Shown here: positions 36,329-44,574 of the stretch, piece by piece
Layout of the letters: every line of letters begins with the position of its first letter
Numbering within the stretch: position 1 is the stretch's first letter
Origin: Nannocystis sp. RBIL2
GTDB lineage: Bacteria > Myxococcota_A > Polyangia > Nannocystales > Nannocystaceae
DNA length: 64,000 bases
Direction of reading: 5' to 3'
Assembly (NCBI RefSeq): GCF_026626745.1
Contig: NZ_JAPNJW010000001.1
Location: 2,340,001-2,404,000 of the forward strand
Notes under the pieces: generated by a model
What the model was told of the DNA's origin: nothing
The model's database searches: none
What the model saw: only the letters and a program-made list of their open reading frames with translations
Program-made: the position numbers and the translations under genes

Positions 36329-36538
36329 ATGCTCGCGCTCGCCGCATTCGCGCAATCGCTGGCCTGCCCCGATTGCGCCCCCGTCCGCGCCGCCCGATCC
36401 GCGATCGCGGCCGATCCGGACCGCTGGTTGTACGCGTTCGGGGTCGCTGCCCCGTTCCTGGTCGCCTCGGTGGTGATCGCTCTGGTGTATCGCCTCGGCC
36501 GCAGCGAGCCGAGCCGGGAGGTCACGCGATGGCGCTGA
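36329..36538 (+). CDS. Small membrane protein with CxxC motif
   Basis: A 69-residue protein: a short N-terminal hydrophobic stretch (MLALAAFAQSLA), CPDC at 13-16, and one membrane helix (LYAFGVAAPFLVASVVIALVY) followed by a short basic tail. The CPDC suggests metal or redox activity, but no family is recognised. Its last ten bases overlap the start of the DUF2243 gene, so it is co-translated with it. TACATA lies six bases before the ATG. It is too short for confident calling alone; the overlap with a real gene and the coherent helix support it. Confidence 0.6.
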   Translation: MLALAAFAQSLACPDCAPVRAARSAIAADPDRWLYAFGVAAPFLVASVVIALVYRLGRSEPSREVTRWR

Positions 36539-37005
36539 ACCAGCAGCACAAGCAGCACGACGGTCCGCTCGTCGCCGCCGGGATCGCCCTCGGCGTCGGC
36601 CTGGGCGGGTTCGTCGACGGCATCCTCTTCCACCAACTGTTGCAGTGGCACCAAATGCTCAGCTCCCGGCTGCCGCCGGACACCCTGGTGGCGATGAAGG
36701 TCAACATGATGTGGGACGGCCTGTTCCACGTGTTGACCTGGCTGATGACGGTGGTCGGGCTCGCCCTGCTGTGGCGCGCCGGCGGCCGCGAGGACGTGCC
36801 GTGGCGCGGCCGCACCCTGGTGGGCGGTCTGTCCCTCGGCTGGGGCCTGTTCAACTTCGTCGAGGGCCTCGTCGATCACCAGATCCTCGGCATCCACCAC
36901 GTCCACCCCGGCGCGCACGAGCTCGCCTGGGACCTCGGCTTCCTCGGCTCCGGCCTCCTCTGCATCGCCCTCGGCATCGCCCTCGTCTGCCCGGCGCGCC
37001 GCTGA
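36529..37005 (+). CDS. DUF2243 family membrane protein
   Basis: A 158-residue integral membrane protein with four helices. GVGLGGFVDGILFHQLLQWHQMLSSR is the hallmark of DUF2243; other conserved segments are MWDGLFHVLTWLMTVVGLALLW and LFNFVEGLVDHQILGIHHVHPG with several His residues that could bind metal or heme. Function is not established; in many genomes it sits with copper or cytochrome oxidase assembly genes, none of which are here. It overlaps the small CPDC protein gene and ends where the DnaE-like remnant begins. Confidence 0.88.
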   Translation: MALNQQHKQHDGPLVAAGIALGVGLGGFVDGILFHQLLQWHQMLSSRLPPDTLVAMKVNMMWDGLFHVLTWLMTVVGLALLWRAGGREDVPWRGRTLVGGLSLGWGLFNFVEGLVDHQILGIHHVHPGAHELAWDLGFLGSGLLCIALGIALVCPARR

Positions 37006-38235
37006 GCGCGCCGAGAGGTTCGCCGCGCTCCACGTCAAGAGCGAGTACTCGCTCGGTCAGGGCACCGCCACCCCGACCGAGCTCGTCCGCCGCGCCGCCG
37101 AGTACGGCTATTCGGCGCTCGCCCTGACCGACGTCGAGACCCTCGCCGGCCAGGTCGAATTTCACCACGCCGCGCGCGCGTGGGGCCTGCGAGCGATCGC
37201 CGGCGTCGAGCTGCGCGACGAATTCGTCCCCGGCGAGCTCGGCCGGCAGCAGGGTCGCCTCGTGCTGTTCGCCCGCGACGCCGGCGGCTACGCCAGCCTG
37301 TGCCGCGTCCTCACCCGCCGGCGCGTGGCCAGGGCCGGCGACAATGTCGACGATTGTCTCGCGGTCGCCCCGACCGGCCTCTTCTACCTCGGCGACGATC
37401 CTGCGGTGCTGTCGCGCCTGCTCGCCGGGGGCGTCGATCCGGCCGACATCCGCCGCCTCGCCCTCGCCGGCGACGAATCATCGCTCCCGGTCCGCGCAGT
37501 CGCCGACCCCGACGTCGTCGTGCTCGAGCGCGCGGACCTCGAGCTGCACCGCCTGCTCATCGCGGTGCGCACCCAGCAGCGCCGGCTGGACGTCCCTCGC
37601 GCCCCCGTGCAGTGGCTGCCCGAGCCGCGGAGCCTGCGCCAGCGCTTCGCCGAGCCGCTGCTCCGCGAATCATGGCACCTCGCAGAGGCCTGCACCTTCG
37701 ACCTCGCCGCGGTGCGGCCCACGAGGCCCAGCTCGCCCGCCTCGACGTCGAGCGCTCGCCGGCTCGCCTGCACGACTTCGTCCCCGGCGCGCTCGTCGGC
37801 CCCGCGGCCGACCTCTATCGCCGGCTGGTGCGCGTGCGCAACGAGCTCACCTACTTGCACATGCACCTGAGCGACCACCCGCTGCAGCTCCTCCGCGGCG
37901 AAGCGGAGCGCGCCGGCTGCATCCCGACCTGCGCAGTGACGGCCCACGCGGGCCGCGAGGTCCGGCTGGCGGGGCTCGTCGCCGCCTCGCGTCGCCACCG
38001 CGGCGCGCACGGCCGCGTCATGCAGTTCGTCACCCTCGATAACGAATCGGGCCTGGTCGAGGCATTGGTCTCGTCCGCAGTCTACGCCGCGCTCGGCGAC
38101 CCGATCCGCAACCCCGGCCCGGTGATGCTCACCGGCCGGGTCGTGATCGATCGCGGGCATCCGCACGTCGACGTGGCGCAGGTCCAGCCGTTCTACCGCC
38201 GGGCTCGGCCCTTCGCGGGGCTCCCGCGAGGTTGA
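37001..38235 (+). pseudogene. Decayed DnaE-like DNA polymerase III alpha gene lacking the catalytic core
   Basis: From about 37001 to 37715 one frame encodes a PHP-like N-terminus of a DnaE-family polymerase (FAALHVKSEYSLGQGTATPT; LALTDVETLAGQVEFHHAARAWGLRAIAGVELR, to RESWHLAEACTFDLAAVRP). At about 37712-37720 the coding sense jumps to another frame and directly to the C-terminal part (LHDFVPGALVGPAADLYRRL; HLSDHPLQLLRGEAERAG; the OB-fold-like GREVRLAGLVAASRRHRG and FVTLDNESGLVEALV), stop 38235. The palm and fingers with catalytic aspartates (several hundred residues) are absent. No ATG/GTG/TTG start was found: where M is expected before FAALH the codon is AGG. Internal deletion, frame change and lost start together indicate a pseudogene of an accessory DnaE. 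Confidence 0.75.
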
Positions 38236-38257
38236 CCCGGAAGGCCTCACGTCGCGC

Positions 38258-38584
38258 TCACCGCCGCTTCGCGCTGGTCTTCCTGCGCGCGCTCGCGGCC
38301 TTGCGGCGACGCGTCTCCCAGCCCTTCTTGGCCGCCTCGCTGCGCTTCTTGGCCGACTGACTGCTGCCGCCGATCCGCCCGCCCTTGCGCGACGAGGAGC
38401 GATTGACCTTCTTGCCGCGGCCGCTGCCCGACTTCTTGCCGCCGCCCGTCTCCTTGTTGACGGTGGCCCAGGCCCGGCTCTCTGCCTCGTCCTCGCCGAC
38501 GCCTCGCTTTTTATAACCCTCTTCGATGTGCTCGGCCTGGCGCTTCTGCTTGTCGGTGTACTTTTCCTTGCTTCCGCGTGCCAT
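38258..38584 (-). CDS. Small basic protein of the plasmid-stabilisation/KGG-like family
   Basis: A 108-residue, highly basic protein. It begins MARGSKEKYTDKQKRQAEHIEEGYKKRG, then VGEDEAESRAWATVNKETGGGKKSGSGRGKK, a pattern widely annotated as plasmid stabilization protein, and ends in a Lys/Arg/Ala-rich tail (KRSEAAKKGWETRRRKAASARRKTSAKRR) like histone H1 tails. DNA or RNA binding is inferred from charge; the plasmid-stability label has no clear experimental basis. It has the strongest ribosome-binding site in the area (GGAAGGAGGA, just upstream of the ATG), unlike the leaderless-type genes. The frame is open a little upstream. Confidence 0.78.
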   Translation of the reverse strand: MARGSKEKYTDKQKRQAEHIEEGYKKRGVGEDEAESRAWATVNKETGGGKKSGSGRGKKVNRSSSRKGGRIGGSSQSAKKRSEAAKKGWETRRRKAASARRKTSAKRR

Positions 38585-38692
38585 GGGGATCCTCCTTCCG
38601 ACGATTTGCTCGAGAAGGTGGCACACACGCGAGCCGCGGCAACACGCGGCCCGCGGATTTCATCCGACCGATCGCGGCCGTGACGACGAACC

Positions 38693-39412
38693 TCAGAGCG
38701 GGATCCCGCAGCACTCCGTGGCGGCCGCGTTCAACGCCGCCGCGTCCATGCCGGCGCACACGCCCGCAGCGGGGCAGGAGGCGAAGTCCTTCTCGCCGTC
38801 GTTGCACACGCACGTGTCCTGCTGGCAGATGAAGCTCACTCCCAGCGCGTCCGGGCATTCGACGCCCGTCACGCACACGTCCGCGGCGACGAACTCCGGC
38901 TGGACGTGGCAGTCCGCGCAATGGATGAGGTAGGCGGCGCCCTCGGCGAAGCACGGCGTGTCCGCCACCATCATGATCGCGTCGATCCCCTCGCAGTCGA
39001 GCGCGCCGCGGCAGGTGTTCCACGCCGTCCCGCTGCACAGGCACGCCGGCGTGTCCTTGAACAGCGTGTCGGTCTTGCAGTTCTCGGCGCACGCGACCGG
39101 ATCGACGTCCGTGGGGCACGAGGCGTACACCTCGCACACCTGGTCGCACGACGCCTCGAATTCCGTCATGTCGCCCTCGCACAGGGCCTCGCCGGTCGTC
39201 GCAGTCGTGGTCGGCTCGGTCGTGCTCGCCTCGGTCGTGCTCACCTCGGTCGTCGCGGCGGTCGCAGTCGCGTCCGTGGTCGTCGCTTCGCTCGTCGTCG
39301 GCGCTCCGGTCGTAGTCGACTCGGAGGCCGACGCCGACTCGTCCTCCTTCTCGGGGCACGCCGTGAACAGGAAGATCGACGCTGCGCAGAGACCGCGGAC
39401 TGTCCTCACCAT
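38693..39412 (-). CDS. Cys-rich lipoprotein with Thr-rich tether
   Basis: A 239-residue lipoprotein (RTVRGLCAASIFLFTAC lipobox) with a 45-residue Thr/Ala/Ser tether (TTTGAPTTSEATTTDATATAA). The mature domain has about 20 cysteines (CEGDMTEFEASCDQVCEVYASCPTD, CAENCKTDTLFKDTPACLCSG, CADCHVQPEF). The C-C-C-C spacing around CAENC and CLCSG resembles other Nannocystis-type lipoproteins, but CADCH (CxxCH) could in principle bind heme c; only one such motif is present. No family was recognised. ATG 39412 was chosen for the best signal peptide; 39436 is an in-frame alternative. Confidence 0.65.
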   Translation of the reverse strand: MVRTVRGLCAASIFLFTACPEKEDESASASESTTTGAPTTSEATTTDATATAATTEVSTTEASTTEPTTTATTGEALCEGDMTEFEASCDQVCEVYASCPTDVDPVACAENCKTDTLFKDTPACLCSGTAWNTCRGALDCEGIDAIMMVADTPCFAEGAAYLIHCADCHVQPEFVAADVCVTGVECPDALGVSFICQQDTCVCNDGEKDFASCPAAGVCAGMDAAALNAAATECCGIPL

Positions 39413-39680
39413 CAAGCTCGTAACATCAAGTCGCATTCGAGGAAGATGGGCCAGCGAGCCCGGCTTGTCCAAAACTTTCCTCACGCGGCCTGGCGGCCCC
39501 AGAACGCCGCCAGAGCGTCAGTGCGCACATACCTAACATTCGCTCCCGGTATTCGCCAGCTCCAGATCCGGCAAATCATCGCAATCACCCGAGGGCGCGC
39601 TCGCCCGGGCGCAGGCTGCGCGAAATGACCGCACACGGAAATCACGGGGGCCGGTCCGCCAGGGATGCTATGGCAAGCCC

Positions 39681-42131
39681 ATGCACCTTCGACCTCTCCT
39701 TGGCATGATGATGATTTCCGGGTCCGGCCTCGCGCTGATCGCCTGCGGCGACGACGGCAACGCCTCGGCCACCGACGACGCGAGCACCGACGGACCCACC
39801 ACGACCGCGCCGACGGGCGAGCCGACCACGACCATTCCGACCACCGGCGCACCGACCACGGACGTCGATCCGACCGCCGGCGACAGCGAGAGCGACAGCA
39901 GCTCGACCACCGACGGCACCTCGACGACCGACGGTCCGGCGCTCGCGTGCCATGAGCTCCCGCTCCCGGCGGCGCTCGTCGAGGACGGCGCGTGGGACGA
40001 CGGCCTCACGATCTCCGGCTTCGCCGGCTACGACGGCCTCACCCCGAACGTCTACGACTTCGCCCGCGACGCCGACGGCGACGTGCTCGCCGTCGGGTAC
40101 TTCCATTACATCGGCAAGGACATGGTCCAGCCATTCGCGCGCAACGACGGCAGCGGCTGGATCGAGGACCCGAGCCTCGGCGTCGAGCTCGAGCGGCCCA
40201 CCCTCTCTGCGGTGGCCGCCGACGACGGCGGTCGGATCGCCCTCGCCACCTACTCCGCGATGCCGTTCGACCTGATGCAGCGCGAGGGCGAGCTGCTGCT
40301 GGCCGACGGCGGCGAGTTCGAGGTCATCGGCACCTTCCACGGCGCGGTGCGCAGCATGGCCTTTTACGACGGCGAGCTGTGGGTCGCCGGCGTGTTCTCG
40401 CTCGACGACGAGCCGGCCACCCCGCACCTCGCGGTCTACGGCGACATGGGCTGGCACGCCCCGCCGGGCGGCGCGCTGACCGGCACCGGCGCCTTCGAGC
40501 TCACCGTCGACGGCGACGAGCTGCTGGTCGGCGGCGCGTTCTCCGGCGTCGGCGGCATCCCTGCGCAATCGGTGGCCGCGTGGGACGGCGCCGACTGGAC
40601 CGCCTTCGACCTGCCGGAATCGACGGTGTTCGCGCTGGCGCGCGACGGCCAGGGCGACCTCTACGCCGGCGGCCTGTTCTCGGTCGAGGGCAGCGTCGAG
40701 ACCGGCGGCATCGCCCGCTGGTCCGGCCAATCATGGCAGTCGGTCGCCGGCGGTCTGGCCAATCCGACCTTCCGCGGGGTCGTCTCCGACCTGGCCGTTC
40801 GGTCAGGTGAGCTGTACGTCGCCGGCTGCTTCACCTCGGCCGGCGGCACCCCCAGCGAGCCGGCCGCGATCCCGGCCCCGGGCCTGGCGCGCTGGGCCGG
40901 CGGCGCCTGGGAGACCCTCGCCGACCCGGGCCTCGGCGTCGGCACTGCGTGGTTCACCCCGCTGAAGTGCGGCGACGAGGGCCCCGACGCGATCTGGGAC
41001 GCCCAGCACCAGCGCCTGTTCGTCGACGGCGACCGGCTCCTCCTCGGCGGCTCGTTCGCCGGCGCGGGCGGGGTCGCCTCCCAGAGCGTCATCGCCCTCG
41101 ACGCCGACGATCAATGGGTCGCCCAGGGCGAGCCGGGCCGCGGCTTCTCCGGCGCCACCCGCTCGCTCGCCGTCGGCGGGCCCGAATGTGCGGTCCACGT
41201 CATGGGCGGCGTGACGCATGCCGGCGGCGTCGCGGTCGACAATCGCGTCATGCGCGACGACGGCGACGCCTGGACCCCGCTCGGTCCGCCGGTCCCCGCC
41301 GACGCCTATTGTTGGCAGCTCGCGGTCGACGCCGCCGGCGTCCCGGTGCTCGGCTGCGATCTGCCGCCCGAGGGCGACCTGCCGCCCGAGGGCGGCGTCC
41401 TGCGCCTCGTCGATGATTCGTGGCAGGTCGTCGGTCAGCCGTTCCCGCAGGGCGGCGTGGCCACCGTCGGCTTCGACCCCGCGGGCGCGCTGTGGGCAGC
41501 GGGCGGCGGCGGCGAGGGCTTCGTCGCCCGCGAGGACGGCGGCGCGCTGACGGTCTTCGGGACGAGCAATGGCCGCGTCGCCTCGCTCGCCTTCCGCCCG
41601 GTCCCCGCGGGCGAGCCGGCGCAGGCGGTGGTCGGCGGCTACTTCAGCGAATTCGAGGGCGTCCCGGCCGGCGGCGTGGCCCACTGGAACGGCGAGGCCT
41701 GGGAGCCGCTCGCCGACGGGATCGTCGGCAGCGTCCTCGCCGTCGCCTACGCCGAGGACGGCGCGATCTATGCCAGCACCGCCGACGACGGTACCCCCAA
41801 TCGACCGATCCTCGCCCGCTGGGACGGCGCGGCCTGGGCCGACGTCGCCACCCCCGAGCCCGGCCCGGTCGAGGCCGGCTACGCCTTCTATTCGCTGCTG
41901 GCCCGCGGCCAATACGTGGTCGCCGCCGGCTTCGCCTGGCCGAACTCCGGGCAGCGCAACCTCTTCGTCTACGACGGCGCCGGCTTCTCGAGCCTGCGCG
42001 GCGGAGCGACCGCGATCTACGTCGAATCGTCGGCGCTTGCCCACGACGGCCTGTGGTTCGGCGGCACGATCGCGGAGGCAGGGCCGCCCGAAGCCCGGCT
42101 CTCGTCGGTCGGGATCGCCCACCTCCGCTGA
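39681..42131 (+). CDS. Large beta-propeller lipoprotein with Thr-rich tether
   Basis: An 816-residue lipoprotein (GSGLALIAC) with a Thr/Asp/Ser tether to about residue 85. The rest consists of repeated blades with the pattern GGxFxxxGGxxxxxxAxWDGxxW, for example LLVGGAFSGVGGIPAQSVAAWDGADW, LYAGGLFSVEGSVETGGIARWSGQSW, LLLGGSFAGAGGVASQSVIALDADDQW and AVVGGYFSEFEGVPAGGVAHWNGEAW. About ten or more blades may form one or two Kelch-like propellers used for surface binding. No enzyme motif was seen. It is divergent from the Cys-rich lipoprotein gene. A GCTATGG sequence lies about six bases before the ATG, with no ribosome-binding site. Repeat-based propellers of this kind are common in myxobacteria. 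Confidence 0.72.
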   Translation: MHLRPLLGMMMISGSGLALIACGDDGNASATDDASTDGPTTTAPTGEPTTTIPTTGAPTTDVDPTAGDSESDSSSTTDGTSTTDGPALACHELPLPAALVEDGAWDDGLTISGFAGYDGLTPNVYDFARDADGDVLAVGYFHYIGKDMVQPFARNDGSGWIEDPSLGVELERPTLSAVAADDGGRIALATYSAMPFDLMQREGELLLADGGEFEVIGTFHGAVRSMAFYDGELWVAGVFSLDDEPATPHLAVYGDMGWHAPPGGALTGTGAFELTVDGDELLVGGAFSGVGGIPAQSVAAWDGADWTAFDLPESTVFALARDGQGDLYAGGLFSVEGSVETGGIARWSGQSWQSVAGGLANPTFRGVVSDLAVRSGELYVAGCFTSAGGTPSEPAAIPAPGLARWAGGAWETLADPGLGVGTAWFTPLKCGDEGPDAIWDAQHQRLFVDGDRLLLGGSFAGAGGVASQSVIALDADDQWVAQGEPGRGFSGATRSLAVGGPECAVHVMGGVTHAGGVAVDNRVMRDDGDAWTPLGPPVPADAYCWQLAVDAAGVPVLGCDLPPEGDLPPEGGVLRLVDDSWQVVGQPFPQGGVATVGFDPAGALWAAGGGGEGFVAREDGGALTVFGTSNGRVASLAFRPVPAGEPAQAVVGGYFSEFEGVPAGGVAHWNGEAWEPLADGIVGSVLAVAYAEDGAIYASTADDGTPNRPILARWDGAAWADVATPEPGPVEAGYAFYSLLARGQYVVAAGFAWPNSGQRNLFVYDGAGFSSLRGGATAIYVESSALAHDGLWFGGTIAEAGPPEARLSSVGIAHLR

Positions 42132-42193
42132 TTGACTCGACTGCTGGTCTCGCGGCCTCGCGTCTCGCGCGCCCGGCCGCGGATCAGCTTCGC

Positions 42194-42217
42194 CTCTTTC
42201 CTTAAACAAGAAAAGAG
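42194..42217 (+). terminator. AT-rich stem-loop after the propeller gene
   Basis: Arms CTCTTTCCTT and AAGAAAAGAG pair around the loop AAAC (one G-T-type mismatch), 63 bases after the stop. Strand purine/pyrimidine asymmetry and low GC are unusual in this window. There is no following T-tract, so it may be a 3' end stabiliser or weak terminator. Confidence 0.35.
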
Positions 42218-42480
42218 AGGAGCCCCGCCGTCCGGGCGAACCCCGAGGTGCTGCGCGTCGCCGACGGCATTCGCGCACCCTGCCCCACCCGGGGTCTCAC
42301 CGGCGAATCGCCGTACCCGACGGTGATGCCGGGAATAACCCGGTTCGAGCCGGATGCGATCGGTACCCCGCCGGTTCCGCGCGCATTCGAGCCCTGTGGC
42401 TTCGCAGGACCGGTTGCCGGGTCCGCGACGTCCGTCGGCCGAATCGACCTCCGCGACGATCCCGCAGCGGTCTCGCAGCC

Positions 42481-42509
42481 GCGAATCGCGGCCGCGGGCC
42501 GCGAGTCGC
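42481..42509 (+). promoter_or_regulatory. Strong hairpin upstream of the kinase operon
   Basis: Arms GCGAATCGCGGCC (42481-42493) and GGCCGCGAGTCGC (42497-42509) pair in 12 of 13 positions around a three-base loop, 125 bases before the operon's first ATG. It could act as an attenuator or terminator in the leader. Confidence 0.45.
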
Positions 42510-42633
42510 AGATATGGGGTGTCGTCGCATCCTGCGGATGGGGTCGCATCCGCCCGCTGCGCGATCGCGCAATGTTGCGCCGCTTCCGGGCTTCGGGGCA
42601 TCATCCGAGGCGTTCGATGGAGGGCGGCCGCGC

Positions 42634-44124
42634 ATGAGCTATCACGAGCCCATCTTTGCCATGAGCCTCGACCCGGCGGTATTGCTGGACTCGCAGGGCG
42701 TCGTCACGCGCGTCAACGACAGCTGGCAGCCGACCTTCGGGCATTCGGCGGACGAGCTCGTGGGCCAGGCCTTGATGGGTCTGCTGCCCCCGCAGGAGGC
42801 CGAACACCTCGGTCGTTGGCTCGGCGACCTCGCCCCCGACGGCCGGCCCCGGGAGTTGCATACCCGGCTCCGCGCCGGCAACGGTGAATATCGCCTGACC
42901 CACCTCCGGGCCTTGCGGGCCCCCGAATCGGGGGACGTCTGTCTGATCGCCCGCGAGCGCTGGCTCGACGACGCCGAGCGCGACCATCTGCGGCAGATCG
43001 GGCACCGCTGGGACGCCCTGGTCCACTGCCTCCCCGACTTCGTCGTCACCTCCGACCTCGACGGCGTCGTCCTCACCATCAACCGCGAGGTCCCGGGCAT
43101 CCCCACCGATCAGCTCGTCGGTCGACCCGAGAGCATGTTCACCCCGATCGCCCCTGACGAGCGGCCGGCCCTGCGCCAGCGGTTCGCCCACGTGGTCCAG
43201 ACCGGCGAGACGCTCACCTACGAGACCCAGGTCCTCTACCCCGACAACACCTACGGCACCTTCGAGAGCCGGCTGGGCCCGATCTTCGACGGCACCCGGA
43301 TCACCGGCACCGTGCTCGTGACCCGCGACCTCACCCGTCAGCGCCAGGCGGAGGAGGCGCGGCGGGCCGCCGAGCAGCAGATCCGCGAGTACACCATCCA
43401 GCTCGAGCGCAGCAACCGCGAGCTCGAGCGGTTCGCCTCGGTCGCCTCCCACGACCTACAGGAGCCGCTGCGCAAGATCCAGGCGTTCGGCGACCGCCTG
43501 CGCCAGAAGTACGCGGAGCTCCTCCCCGAGGCCGGCCGCGACTACGTCCAGCGCATGCAAGAGGCCGCCAAGCGCATGCAGGACCTCATCAACGATCTGT
43601 TGATGTTCTCGCGGCTCACCACCAAGGAGCAGCGCCACGCGCCGGTCAACCTCAACAAGATCTTGACCGCCGTGCTGTCCGACCTCGAGGTGCGCATCGA
43701 GGAGAACGAGGCCAAGATCGAGGCGGAGGGCCTGCCGATGCTCGAGGCCGACCCGATGCACATGCGGCAGCTGTTTCAGAACCTCATCAGCAACGCGATC
43801 AAGTTCCGCCGGCCCGACCACGCCCCTGTGGTCAAGATCACGGCCGAGGAGCTGCCGGCGCGCGGGCGGGCGACCAGCATGGTCATGCGCGTGTCGGATA
43901 ACGGCATCGGCATCGACTCGAAGTACCACGAACGGATCTTCGGCATCTTCGAGCGCCTACACAGCCGCGGCAAGTACGAGGGGACCGGCGTGGGCCTGGC
44001 GGTGTGCCGCAAGATCTGCGAACAACACGGGGGCGCGATCCGGGTCGAGAGCAACCCGGACGCGGGCAGCACCTTCATCGTCGAACTCCCGCTCCGTCAG
44101 GAGAGGAAGCACCAGTACCCATGA
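42634..44124 (+). CDS. PAS-PAS sensor histidine kinase
   Basis: A 496-residue soluble kinase. Two PAS regions (about 5-115, LLDSQGVVTRVNDSWQPTFGHSADELVG; and 130-250, VTSDLDGVVLTINREVPG, with PAC TYETQVLYPDNTYGTFESRLGP) are followed by a coiled coil, HisKA with H273 (SHDLQEPLRKIQAFGDRLRQKY) and HATPase (NLISNAIKFRRPDHAP; DNGIGIDSKYHERIFGIFERLHSRGKYEGTGVGLAVCRKICEQHGG). The HisKA/HATPase pair is of the phytochrome-like/cph1 kind, and the next gene encodes an Rcp1-like regulator, a classic pairing. ATG 42634 lies after a long leader; the stop overlaps the regulator's ATG by four bases. Confidence 0.86.
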   Translation: MSYHEPIFAMSLDPAVLLDSQGVVTRVNDSWQPTFGHSADELVGQALMGLLPPQEAEHLGRWLGDLAPDGRPRELHTRLRAGNGEYRLTHLRALRAPESGDVCLIARERWLDDAERDHLRQIGHRWDALVHCLPDFVVTSDLDGVVLTINREVPGIPTDQLVGRPESMFTPIAPDERPALRQRFAHVVQTGETLTYETQVLYPDNTYGTFESRLGPIFDGTRITGTVLVTRDLTRQRQAEEARRAAEQQIREYTIQLERSNRELERFASVASHDLQEPLRKIQAFGDRLRQKYAELLPEAGRDYVQRMQEAAKRMQDLINDLLMFSRLTTKEQRHAPVNLNKILTAVLSDLEVRIEENEAKIEAEGLPMLEADPMHMRQLFQNLISNAIKFRRPDHAPVVKITAEELPARGRATSMVMRVSDNGIGIDSKYHERIFGIFERLHSRGKYEGTGVGLAVCRKICEQHGGAIRVESNPDAGSTFIVELPLRQERKHQYP

Positions 44125-44573
44125 AGTCCAACAGCAAGCGACCGATCACGATACTCATCGCCGACGACGACCCCGAGGACCGCATGCTCGCCGCCGAGGC
44201 GCTCAAGGAGAGCCGCCTCGCCAACGACATTCGCTTCGTCGAGGACGGGGAGGAGCTGCTCGACTACTTGCTGCTGCGCGGCGGCTTCACCAACCCCGAC
44301 GACGCGCCGCGCCCAGGCGTCATCTTGCTCGACCTCAACATGCCGCGCAAGGACGGCCGCGAGGCGCTGCGCGAGATCAAGGAGAACCCGGAGCTGCGCC
44401 GGATCCCGATCATCGTGCTCACCACCTCCAAGGCCGAGATCGACATCTATCGCAGCTACGACCTCGGCGTGAACTCCTTCATCGTCAAGCCGGTCACCTT
44501 CGACTCGCTCGTCGAGGTCATGCAGGTGCTGCGCAAGTACTGGTTCGAGATCGTCGAGATCGCCGCGGATTGA
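44121..44573 (+). CDS. Rcp1-like single-domain response regulator
   Basis: A 150-residue receiver-only protein. Acidic residues ADDDPED, phospho-acceptor D71 (ILLDLNMPRKDGREAL), the T in VLTTSK and K in FIVKPVTFD are all present. The RxGGFTNPDDAPRPGVILLDLNMP stretch with the long insertion is typical of the Rcp1 group that pairs with phytochrome-like kinases. It probably shuttles phosphate between the upstream PAS kinase and the downstream hybrid kinase. The start overlaps the kinase stop (ATGA) and the next gene begins one base after its stop. Confidence 0.9.
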   Translation: MKSNSKRPITILIADDDPEDRMLAAEALKESRLANDIRFVEDGEELLDYLLLRGGFTNPDDAPRPGVILLDLNMPRKDGREALREIKENPELRRIPIIVLTTSKAEIDIYRSYDLGVNSFIVKPVTFDSLVEVMQVLRKYWFEIVEIAAD

Positions 44574-44574
44574 G

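Larger units (their letters stand above)
42132..42633 (+). other. Palindrome-rich 502-bp leader region before the kinase operon
   Basis: No gene was found between the propeller stop and the kinase start. Several inverted repeats are packed here: GGCGA-A-TCGCC (42302-42312), CCGGG-AATAA-CCCGG (42329-42343), a long hairpin at 42481-42509 and the 14-bp palindrome TGCGCGATCGCGCA (42558-42571). A long structured 5' leader or regulator-binding region is possible. Confidence 0.45.

Noticed and set aside
37001..38235. Programmed frameshift producing a split polymerase
   Set aside because: There is no slippery site, the start codon is missing and the core domains are absent, so decay is simpler.
42329..42360. 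tRNA-like GGTTCGAGCC sequence
   Set aside because: No acceptor or anticodon arms could be matched; it is part of a GC-rich hairpin region.
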